Made by a program: the position numbers and the translations under genes
In this document: positions 1-5,736 of the stretch, one piece after another
Position numbering within the stretch: position 1 is the stretch's first letter
Layout: every line of letters starts with the position of its first letter
Origin: Methyloceanibacter sp.
Lineage (GTDB): Bacteria > Pseudomonadota > Alphaproteobacteria > Rhizobiales > Methyloligellaceae
Assembly: GCA_025449615.1 (NCBI GenBank)
Contig: JANWJA010000095.1
Location: forward strand, 1 to 8,409
DNA length: 8,409 bases
Direction: 5' to 3'
The notes under the pieces: generated by a model
What the model saw: the letters and a program-made list of their open reading frames with translations, nothing else
Database searches by the model: none
What the model was told of the DNA's origin: nothing

Positions 1-1
1 C

Positions 2-634
2 AATCTGACCACGGAGGGTCTCGGCTCTGCGCTTGGCCAGATGGGCGTGAACATGCGCACGCTGAAGGACCGCATCCGCGCGCAATTGGTCTGGCAGGAC
101 GTTGTGCGTCGCAAGTTTCGCCATGAGGTCAATGTCGGCGATGTCGACGTCGATAAAGCGATTGCGAGCGGCGGTGGCGCCGGGGCGAGCGCGACGCCAA
201 CGGAAGCGACCGCGCTGCAGCTTCGCCAGGTGAAGTTCGAACTTTCCGGTAACCCCGACCAGCGCACGCTTGCGAGCCGACTCGCAGAGGCTGAAGCGCT
301 CCGAACGCGGTTCGAATCTTGTTCCAATGTCGCAGAACTGGCGAAGGGCATCAAGGGCGCAAGCGTCAAGGTACTTGCCGATCAACAGCCCGGCGCGCTC
401 GCCCAGCCCGCCCGGCTTCTAGTGATGAACGCGAAAGTCGGGCAGATGACTCCGCCCACGATCTCGGCATCGGCCATCGAGCTTTACGCCGTATGCGGCA
501 AGCGCGCGGTCAAGGGCGATCCGCAGCAGCGCGAGCAAACTGAGCACAAATTGATGCAGCAAGAGATGGAGATCCGCGCGGAGCGCCTGTTGCGCGATCT
601 GCGCCAAGACGCCTTTATTGAGTATCGTTCGTAG
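2..634 (+). CDS. surA: SurA-like periplasmic chaperone / parvulin-family protein, 3' part (5' end outside window)
   Basis: The reading frame is open from base 2 to a TAG at 632-634, giving 210 visible residues without the true N-terminus or signal peptide. An internal ATG at position 41 is not the start, because the frame continues in phase to the window edge. The first ~55 residues (…GQMGVNMRTLKDRIRAQLVWQ…) look like the end of a SurA_N chaperone domain. A segment late in the protein (KVGQMTPPTISASAIELYAVCGKR, read in two halves) resembles the last strands of a parvulin (PPIC) domain. The GGDLGW-type motif of active parvulins is not visible, so the isomerase domain looks degenerate, which I recall as common in rhizobial SurA homologues. 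The family escorts outer-membrane proteins through the periplasm. The position directly before pdxA and rsmA is the classical surA locus and supports the call. The alternative is an uncharacterised SurA_N-domain protein with chaperone function only. Confidence 0.8.
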   Translation, partial: NLTTEGLGSALGQMGVNMRTLKDRIRAQLVWQDVVRRKFRHEVNVGDVDVDKAIASGGGAGASATPTEATALQLRQVKFELSGNPDQRTLASRLAEAEALRTRFESCSNVAELAKGIKGASVKVLADQQPGALAQPARLLVMNAKVGQMTPPTISASAIELYAVCGKRAVKGDPQQREQTEHKLMQQEMEIRAERLLRDLRQDAFIEYRS

Positions 635-636
635 AA

Positions 637-676
637 CATAATCCCGAAAGTTGCAGACTTCTCAGACAGGATTATG
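637..676. repeat. Imperfect palindromic intergenic repeat (REP/RIME-like) after surA
   Basis: CATAATCC (637-644) and GGATTATG (669-676) form a perfect 8-bp inverted repeat. Between them lies a second small stem, AAGT (648-651) with ACTT (657-660), around a 5-nt loop. The whole resembles a decayed copy of a palindrome I remember as very frequent between genes in Hyphomicrobiales (arms of the type ATCCCGAAAAGT…ACTTTTCGGA…GATCATGCG). That family match is from memory, not from a search. It starts two bases after the surA stop. In RNA it would form a hairpin in the surA-pdxA spacer, where it might stabilise 3' ends or weaken read-through. Confidence 0.55.
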
Positions 677-746
677 CGTCAAAGTTAGCCTAGTTTTCGT
701 CCCAACCTAAGTTCACCGCCGCATCTTCGGCCATCGGCGCCAAATC

Positions 747-1766
747 ATGCACCGACCCGACCTTCCGCTTGCGCTCACCCTTGGCGACCCCGCCGGGATC
801 GGCCCCGACCTTGCGCTCGCCGCATGGTGGGCGCGCGATGTGGAATATATTCCGCCATTCGTTTTCCTCGGCGATCCCGATCTCATGGCGGCGCGGGCCG
901 AGCAACTCGGCGTGTCCATCCCGATCACCGTCATCGACAAACCGTCTGATGCCGAGCGACGATTCCCCGAAGCGCTTCCCGTCTTGCCGATCACAGTCGC
1001 TGGAAAAGTCGTCGCTGGCCGCTCCAACAATGCGGCCATGCCGGCCGTGATCCAATCGATCGAGCGTGCCGTAGAACTGGTGCAAGCGGGCGAAGCCAGC
1101 GCCGTCGTGACCAATCCAGTGAACAAGGCCGCGCTCTATCGCTCCGGCTTCGCCTTTCCCGGACACACCGAATTCCTCGCTGCCCTGGGGCGCCGCGAAG
1201 CGCCGATTACGCCGGTCATGATGCTGGTCGCCAAGGATCTTCGAGTCGTACCGACCACCATTCACATTCCGTTGAAACACGTCCCGATTACCCTCACCAA
1301 GGACTTGATCCTCTCAACGATCATGACGACAGCCGCCGGTCTCAAGAAATATTTCGCGCTGGCCAATCCGCACATCGCGGTCACCGGTCTCAATCCCCAC
1401 GCCGGCGAGGAAGGCAACATGGGTCGCGAGGAGATCGACATAATTGTGCCGGCAATCGAGCGGGCGCGGCGCAAAGGCGTCACCGTCACCGGGCCTCACT
1501 CCGCCGATACGTTGTTCCATGCCGAGGCACGAAAGGCCTATAACGCCGTGGTCGCCATGTACCACGATCAAGCTCTGATTCCAGTCAAGACGCTTGGCTT
1601 CGACGAGGGTGTCAATGTCACGCTCGGCCTTCCCTTCATACGCACGTCGCCGGATCACGGCACCGCATTCGCCCTCGCCGGGACCGGCAATGCGAGTCCC
1701 CGCAGCCTGATCGAAGCACTGCGCCTTGCCGACAAGATGTGGCAAACCGCCAGGACCCGGCGTTGA
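747..1766 (+). CDS. pdxA: 4-hydroxythreonine-4-phosphate dehydrogenase PdxA
   Basis: PdxA oxidises 4-phosphohydroxy-L-threonine with NAD(P)+ in the DXP-dependent pyridoxal 5'-phosphate pathway; the product decarboxylates and is condensed by PdxJ. It is a cytoplasmic, metal-dependent homodimer. The 339 residues match the family length. Visible motifs are GDPAGIGP (13-20), TNPVNKA (122-128), GHTEFLA (139-145), HIPLKHV (173-179), GLNPHAGE (214-221), YHDQALIPVK (272-281) and TLGLPFIRTSPDHGT (292-306). The metal-binding histidines known from E. coli (H166, H211, H266) fall at H173, H218 and H273 with a constant offset of seven. Substrate contacts fall at K281, N290 and R299, so the enzyme should be active. 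One oddity is Ala309, where homologues usually have Asp or Glu (FDIAG/LELAG). The ATG at 747 is the only reasonable start: an in-frame TAA lies at 708-710 with no other start codon between. A Shine-Dalgarno site is weak or absent. The 3' end overlaps rsmA. Confidence 0.98.
   Translation: MHRPDLPLALTLGDPAGIGPDLALAAWWARDVEYIPPFVFLGDPDLMAARAEQLGVSIPITVIDKPSDAERRFPEALPVLPITVAGKVVAGRSNNAAMPAVIQSIERAVELVQAGEASAVVTNPVNKAALYRSGFAFPGHTEFLAALGRREAPITPVMMLVAKDLRVVPTTIHIPLKHVPITLTKDLILSTIMTTAAGLKKYFALANPHIAVTGLNPHAGEEGNMGREEIDIIVPAIERARRKGVTVTGPHSADTLFHAEARKAYNAVVAMYHDQALIPVKTLGFDEGVNVTLGLPFIRTSPDHGTAFALAGTGNASPRSLIEALRLADKMWQTARTRR
1752..1765 (+). promoter_or_regulatory. Ribosome binding site and TTG start deciding the rsmA N-terminus
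   Basis: AGGA at 1752-1755 lies 7 nt before a TTG at 1763-1765 that is in frame with rsmA and overlaps the pdxA TGA (1764-1766) by 4 nt. The competing in-frame ATG at 1739 has no comparable purine tract before it. The TTG start would give an N-terminus MSTPDGLPPLRDVI, which closely resembles the rhizobial RsmA N-termini I remember (MSxxDxLPPLREVI type). The arrangement implies translational coupling to pdxA. Confidence 0.6.
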
Positions 1767-2605
1767 GCACGCCGGACGGCTTGCCGCCACTCCGCGATGT
1801 CATCCGCGGTCTCGATCTTTCCGCGCGCCGGAGCCTCGGCCAGAATTTCCTGCTCGATTTCAATCTGACCCGCCGCATTGCCAGAGCCGGCGGTCCCCTC
1901 GAGGGCGCGACGATTGTCGAAATTGGGCCGGGGCCCGGCGGCCTTACCCGTGCGCTTCTTCTCGAAGGCGCCTCCCGCGTCGTTGCGATTGAAAAAGATC
2001 GGCGCTGCCTGCCTGCTCTTGCCGGCATCGCGGCCGCCTATCCAGGCCGGCTGGAGATCATCGAGGCCGATGCGCTCGAGATCGACTATGCGAAACTCAA
2101 CTTGGTGCGGCCCTGCCGCATCGTCGCCAACCTCCCCTATAGCGTCGCCACGCCGCTTCTGATCGGATGGCTCAAGACCTCACCATGGCCACCTTGGTTC
2201 GACCGCCTCGTGCTCATGTTTCAGCGCGAAGTCGCCGAGCGCATTGTGGCCAAGCCCGGACGCAAGGATTACGGGCGGCTGGCGGTGATCGCGCAATGGC
2301 GCGCGACAAGCCGCATCCTGTTGGGTGTTCCGGCGCGCGCCTTCACCCCGGTGCCAAAGGTTGATTCCAGTCTCGTGGAGCTGGTGCCAAAGGCTGATCC
2401 TAGGCCTGCTTGCGATATTGCTGCCCTCGAGAGGGTCACTGCCGCGGCCTTTGGCCAGAGGCGGAAAATGTTGCGCTCGTCGCTTCGGCAGATCACCCCC
2501 GACGCCGAGGCTCTGCTGAATTCGCTTGGCATCGCCCCGACCGCGCGGGCCGAGGAGCTTGAAGTCGCCGATTTTGCTAGATTGGCCAATGCTCTAGGGC
2601 GCTGA
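1763..2605 (+). CDS. rsmA: 16S rRNA (adenine1518-N6/adenine1519-N6)-dimethyltransferase RsmA (KsgA)
   Basis: RsmA uses S-adenosylmethionine to dimethylate two adjacent adenines in helix 45 of 16S rRNA, a late checkpoint of 30S assembly. Numbered from the TTG start (280 aa), motifs are SLGQNFLLD (24-32), the SAM-binding loop VEIGPGPGGLT (52-62), acidic E77 and D103 expected to hold the SAM ribose and adenine, and the catalytic NLPY (123-126). Later come QREVAERI (154-161), FTPVPKVDSS (194-203) and the C-terminal AAFGQRRKMLRSSLR (228-242). All are intact and the length is normal. An ATG at 1739 would add 8 residues and overlap pdxA by 28 nt; I prefer TTG because of its Shine-Dalgarno spacing and family N-terminus. 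pdxA-rsmA adjacency is widely conserved. The stop codon is 10 nt from the converging gmk stop. Loss of this enzyme confers kasugamycin resistance in well-studied bacteria. Confidence 0.97.
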   Translation: MSTPDGLPPLRDVIRGLDLSARRSLGQNFLLDFNLTRRIARAGGPLEGATIVEIGPGPGGLTRALLLEGASRVVAIEKDRRCLPALAGIAAAYPGRLEIIEADALEIDYAKLNLVRPCRIVANLPYSVATPLLIGWLKTSPWPPWFDRLVLMFQREVAERIVAKPGRKDYGRLAVIAQWRATSRILLGVPARAFTPVPKVDSSLVELVPKADPRPACDIAALERVTAAAFGQRRKMLRSSLRQITPDAEALLNSLGIAPTARAEELEVADFARLANALGR

Positions 2606-2615
2606 GCCCAAAGGT

Positions 2616-3245
2616 CTAAAGCTCCGCCAAGAGGCCTTGCACGAAATCCTTCAAGCCAATCTGTCTTGATCGCCGCAAACGTTCCGCGGCCAAAATAGAG
2701 CGAACGGCTTTCAATGAACGCTCGATGTCATAATTGATGATGACGAAATCGTACTCTTCCCAATGCTGGATTTCGTTGCTGGCGCCGCGCATGCGCTTTT
2801 GCACGACGTCCTCGGGGTCTTCAGCGCGCACCTTCAATCTCTCCTCGAGCGCCTTTGCCGACGGCGGAAGGATGAACACTGCCACAACATCATTCTTTGC
2901 CGTCTCGCGAAGTTTCCGCGTGCCCTGCCAGTCCACGTCGAACAGCACGTCGCGCCCCTCAGAGAGCGCGCGCTCGATTGGCTTTCGTGTCGTCCCGTAA
3001 TAATTGTCGAAGACCACGGCCCACTCCAGGAATTCGTCTTGATCGCGCATCCGCGTGAACGTCTCATGGTCGACGAAGTGGTAGTCTTTGCCTTGCTTCT
3101 CGCCTTTGCGTCTCTCTCGCGTCGTATGCGAGATCGACATCTCGACGCCGGGCTCCTCTTCCAGGAGCCTCCGCGCCAACGTGGTCTTGCCGGCACCTGA
3201 CGGCGACGACAAAACCAGCATCAATCCCCTGCGCGCCGAGTCCAT
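2616..3245 (-). CDS. gmk: Guanylate kinase
   Basis: Guanylate kinase phosphorylates GMP to GDP with ATP, feeding GTP, dGTP and (p)ppGpp pools in the cytoplasm. The 209 residues match the family. The P-loop SSPSGAGKTT is at 13-22. GMP-binding residues known from the yeast enzyme (S34, R38, R41, Y50, E69, Y78) correspond to S39, R43, R46, Y55, E74 and Y83 with a constant offset of five. The motif NYYGT (81-85) closes that region. The frame is open for another 69 codons upstream into yicC, but that extension is unlike any guanylate kinase. The ATG at 3243-3245 is preceded by a purine-rich AGGGGGAG that overlaps the yicC stop codon, so gmk is probably translated by coupling to yicC. It is the last gene of the minus-strand cluster and converges on rsmA. 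Confidence 0.98.
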   Translation of the reverse strand: MDSARRGLMLVLSSPSGAGKTTLARRLLEEEPGVEMSISHTTRERRKGEKQGKDYHFVDHETFTRMRDQDEFLEWAVVFDNYYGTTRKPIERALSEGRDVLFDVDWQGTRKLRETAKNDVVAVFILPPSAKALEERLKVRAEDPEDVVQKRMRGASNEIQHWEEYDFVIINYDIERSLKAVRSILAAERLRRSRQIGLKDFVQGLLAEL

Positions 3246-3255
3246 CTCCCCCTCA
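3246..3255 (-). promoter_or_regulatory. gmk ribosome binding site overlapping the yicC stop codon
   Basis: On the minus strand the yicC TGA (3255-3253) runs directly into GGGGGAG and then the gmk ATG at 3245. The AGGGGG core starts inside the stop codon, so a ribosome ending yicC sits on the gmk initiation site. This supports coupled translation and decides the gmk start. Confidence 0.7.
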
Positions 3256-4140
3256 TTCGATGTTTTGCACCTGCTCGCGCAACTGATCGACCACGGTCTT
3301 GAGCTCCATGCCGGCGCGGCTGACCTCGATATCGGCAGCCTTGGAGCAGATCGTGTTGGCTTCGCGATTGAACTCCTGTGCGAGAAAATCGAACTTCCGC
3401 CCGACCGGCTGATCTTCCGCAAGCAAGTCCCTCGCAGCCGCGATATGCGCACGCAGGCGATCGAGCTCTTCTTGAATGTCGGCCTTGGTGGCGATCAGAA
3501 GTGCCTCCTGATGCAGCCGCTCCGCATCGAGGCCAGCGCTGTTTTCGACTACCCGCCGGAGCTGTTCCGCGAGCTTCGCCCGCACCGCCTCCGGCTGCCG
3601 CGCCTCCGCATTGGCTGCTCGCTCGGTGAATTTTGCGATCTGATCGAGTTGGCCTGCAATGACCTCGGCGAGCCGAGCGCCCTCGGCGCTCCGCGCGGCC
3701 ACAAGCTCATCGAGTGCAGTCTTGAGTCCAACCAGCAAAGCTTCGGCGAGTCTCGCTTGCGTTTCCTCATTGTCCTCGCCCTCGACCGCCTCGACCACGC
3801 CGCGCATGCCGAGCAGCGTATCGAGCCTCGCATGTTTCAGATCGGCGATTTCGCGTGCGCGTTCGGCAATGGCCATGGCCTGGCGCAGCGCCGCCTCGTT
3901 GAGCTTGAGCTCGAACTGCCCCGTCTCACGCTTGATGGCGAGATTGATGGTGCAATTGCCCCGGTTGAGCTTCTCCTGACAGAGCCCGCGCGCCTTGATT
4001 TCGAGGCTCTCAAACCCAGGCGGCAGCCTTAGACGAAGCTCAAGCCCACGGCCGTTGACGCTCCGCGCCTCCCAGTGAAATCGGGTCTCGCCGCACGCCC
4101 CGTCCGAGCGGGCAAAACCGGTCATGCTCTTGATTGTCAT
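3253..4140 (-). CDS. yicC: YicC/YloC family endoribonuclease
   Basis: This is a member of the YicC/YloC family, conserved across bacteria and shown in E. coli to be a metal-dependent endoribonuclease acting on small RNA; the substrate here is unknown. The protein has 295 residues, normal for the family. The N-terminal YicC_N domain begins with SMTGFAR (5-11) and carries SVNGRGLELRLRLPPG (27-42). The C-terminal DUF1732 domain shows KADIQEELDRLRAH followed by the hallmark block from residue 247 to the end, with GRKFDFLAQEFNREANT, KAADIE and the terminal LREQVQNIE. The middle is charged and probably helical. The ATG at 4138-4140 has AGGA six nt upstream; a TTG one codon earlier is less likely. 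Seven nt separate it from gmk. yicC-gmk is a recurrent pair in proteobacteria, and mltG upstream is typical of alphaproteobacteria. No signal peptide or membrane segment is seen. Confidence 0.94.
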   Translation of the reverse strand: MTIKSMTGFARSDGACGETRFHWEARSVNGRGLELRLRLPPGFESLEIKARGLCQEKLNRGNCTINLAIKRETGQFELKLNEAALRQAMAIAERAREIADLKHARLDTLLGMRGVVEAVEGEDNEETQARLAEALLVGLKTALDELVAARSAEGARLAEVIAGQLDQIAKFTERAANAEARQPEAVRAKLAEQLRRVVENSAGLDAERLHQEALLIATKADIQEELDRLRAHIAAARDLLAEDQPVGRKFDFLAQEFNREANTICSKAADIEVSRAGMELKTVVDQLREQVQNIE

Positions 4141-4165
4141 CAATAATCCTGCTCAGGCCAGCCCG

Positions 4166-4185
4166 CCTCAGAAACGCCCCTGAGG
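4166..4185. repeat. Inverted repeat in the mltG-yicC spacer
   Basis: CCTCAG (4166-4171) and CTGAGG (4180-4185) form a perfect 6-bp stem around an 8-nt loop, inside the 104-nt gap between mltG and yicC. No T-run follows on either strand, so it is not a standard intrinsic terminator. It could be an RNA hairpin affecting yicC expression, or chance. Confidence 0.35.
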
Positions 4186-4244
4186 GTTATAAGCCGAGTC
4201 GGGAGCATTGCGGGGAGAGAACAAATCCTGTCGCTCGGCGCCTC

Positions 4245-5651
4245 TTAACGGTCCGGATTACGCCGCGGCAGCGGCGGCGCGGCTCCATCAGTCGGGGCGA
4301 CTCCAGCGTTTGCGGCCGGCGCCTCGGCAGGGGTCCGAATGATCTCGAGCGGTTTCGGCGTGGCTCCAGTCTGACCGACCACTTCGGCAGGAGGCACAGC
4401 CTCGGGCGTTCCGGCCGGAAGGGTCGCGTGAGGCGGAGCGACACCCGCAGCCTTGGCCGCTTCGGCTGCCGCAGCCGCCTCTGCGGCCTCTTTCGCACGG
4501 ATCTCGCGCTCGACCACTCGCCACTTCTGGACATTCTTATTGTGCTCGTCGAGGCTCGGGGCGAAGGCATGCCCGCCCTTCCCATCGGCGACAAAATAGA
4601 GGTCCATGGTCTTGGCCGGCTTCAGCACGGCTTCGATCGCCGCGCGGCCGGGATTGGCAATCGGACCCGGCGGCAATCCATCGATCTTATAAGTGTTGTA
4701 CGGCGTATCGCGGTCGAGCTCGTCCTGCTGGATCGGATGATCGAGCGCGCCTTGGCCGGCCACCAGTCCGTAAATAATGGTCGGATCGGATTGCAGCCGC
4801 ATCTTCTTCTTCAGCCTGTTGGAGAACACCGCCGCGATACGCGGCCGCTCATCGGCGCGGCCCGTCTCCTTCTCCACGATCGAGGCAAGGATGATTGCCT
4901 CCTCCGGTGTCTTCACCACGACGTCGGGATCACGCTCCTCCCACATCTTAGCGAGGAATTTCTGCTGTCCGACTTGCATGCGCTCGATGATATCGGATCG
5001 TGTGTCGCCGGTTTCAAAACGATAGGTGTCCGGCAGCAACGTACCCTCCGCGGGGACTTGAGCGATCTCGCCTTCAAGGTCGGAATTGGCGTTGAGGCGC
5101 TGGACGATCTGCAAGCTGGTCAGACCTTCCGCGACCGTCACCTTATGGTCGATCGACTTGCCCTCCACCAGCGTGTCCAGCACCTGCCGCATGCTGGCGT
5201 TTTTATGGAAGACATATTCACCGGCCTTGATACTGGCATTGCCCTTCACGTGGGAAAAATATCGCGCGTAGAGCAAGAACAGGACCCGCTTGTCGGCGAT
5301 GACGCCGTCGCGCACCAGCGCGTCGGCAATGTCCCCAACCGATTGGCCCTTGGGTACGACGATGACTGTTGAGGTCGCTAGCGGACCGGGCTGATCGAAT
5401 TCAATCTTGAGAAAATAATAGAAGGCCGCGATTGCGAGCGCGAGCACCAGCGCGAAGCGGAACATTCCGTTGAAGAAACCGAGGACTGGATGACCGCCGC
5501 CCTGAGGCGTCTCCGGCGCCGGCGGAACCGGAGGTCGCGTCGGCTCAAGCGCTTCGGCAGGGCTGCGGGGAAGCAAGGTAGGTTCCCGCCGGATCCCGCC
5601 CGCACTGTCGTTATCGTTAGCCTTCGACGGTAGATCGTTGGTCAAAGACAT
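4245..5651 (-). CDS. mltG: Endolytic murein transglycosylase MltG
   Basis: MltG (YceG family) is an inner-membrane lytic transglycosylase that cleaves nascent glycan strands near the site of polymerisation, setting strand length. The 468 residues consist of a Pro-rich cytoplasmic N-terminus (1-55), one transmembrane helix (about 57-81), a LysM-like subdomain (about 92-165) and the YceG catalytic domain to about 380. Catalytic-domain motifs are ILASIVEKETG (254-264), with E260 aligned by motif to the E. coli catalytic Glu218, then RLQSDPTIIYG (285-295), YNTYKIDGLPPGPIANPG (318-335) and DLYFVADGKGGHAF (350-363). A tail from about 386 to 468 is rich in Ala and Pro, begins with an EAAEAAAAAEAAKAAG run and looks disordered; it lies beyond the conserved domain. 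The ATG at 5649-5651 has only a weak Shine-Dalgarno. The gene follows fabF by 85 nt, as is usual in alphaproteobacteria, linking wall processing to lipid synthesis. Confidence 0.96.
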   Translation of the reverse strand: MSLTNDLPSKANDNDSAGGIRREPTLLPRSPAEALEPTRPPVPPAPETPQGGGHPVLGFFNGMFRFALVLALAIAAFYYFLKIEFDQPGPLATSTVIVVPKGQSVGDIADALVRDGVIADKRVLFLLYARYFSHVKGNASIKAGEYVFHKNASMRQVLDTLVEGKSIDHKVTVAEGLTSLQIVQRLNANSDLEGEIAQVPAEGTLLPDTYRFETGDTRSDIIERMQVGQQKFLAKMWEERDPDVVVKTPEEAIILASIVEKETGRADERPRIAAVFSNRLKKKMRLQSDPTIIYGLVAGQGALDHPIQQDELDRDTPYNTYKIDGLPPGPIANPGRAAIEAVLKPAKTMDLYFVADGKGGHAFAPSLDEHNKNVQKWRVVEREIRAKEAAEAAAAAEAAKAAGVAPPHATLPAGTPEAVPPAEVVGQTGATPKPLEIIRTPAEAPAANAGVAPTDGAAPPLPRRNPDR

Positions 5652-5675
5652 GGTCCGGCAAACCCCCGCACGCCG

Positions 5676-5685
5676 ATAGCGCTAT
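5676..5685. repeat. 10-bp perfect palindrome upstream of mltG
   Basis: ATAGCGCTAT is self-complementary and lies in the 85-nt fabF-mltG spacer, 25 nt before the mltG start codon. It has no loop, so a DNA-binding site is a better guess than an RNA hairpin. A chance occurrence is quite possible. Confidence 0.25.
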
Positions 5686-5736
5686 GACTTGGCTTTGAAA
5701 TATGGCGAAAGGGAGGTTCAGCTAACAAGCCTACGC

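Noticed and set aside
690..1280. 196-residue minus-strand open frame opposite pdxA
   Set aside because: Antisense to the highly conserved pdxA, Gly/Arg/His-rich with no domain features.
2351..2393. GTGCCAAAGG repeated 33 nt apart inside rsmA
   Set aside because: The two copies encode VPKVDSS and VPKADPR in frame. The first is a conserved RsmA motif and a similar second segment occurs in related proteins as I recall them, so it is coding constraint rather than a repeat element.
3246..3452. 69-codon N-terminal extension of gmk reaching into yicC
   Set aside because: The extension is the out-of-frame reading of the yicC C-terminal block, which is conserved in the yicC frame. The ATG at 3245 has a good ribosome binding site and gives the normal length.
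3088..4032. 314-residue plus-strand open frame opposite yicC and gmk
   Set aside because: It spans two well-supported minus-strand genes, crosses their junction and has no family-like motif, so it is a high-GC antisense artefact.
4134..5372. 412-residue open frame on the plus strand opposite mltG
   Set aside because: It is fully antisense to a confidently identified gene, has Arg/Leu/Gly-rich composition typical of GC-rich shadow frames, and shows no recognisable domain.
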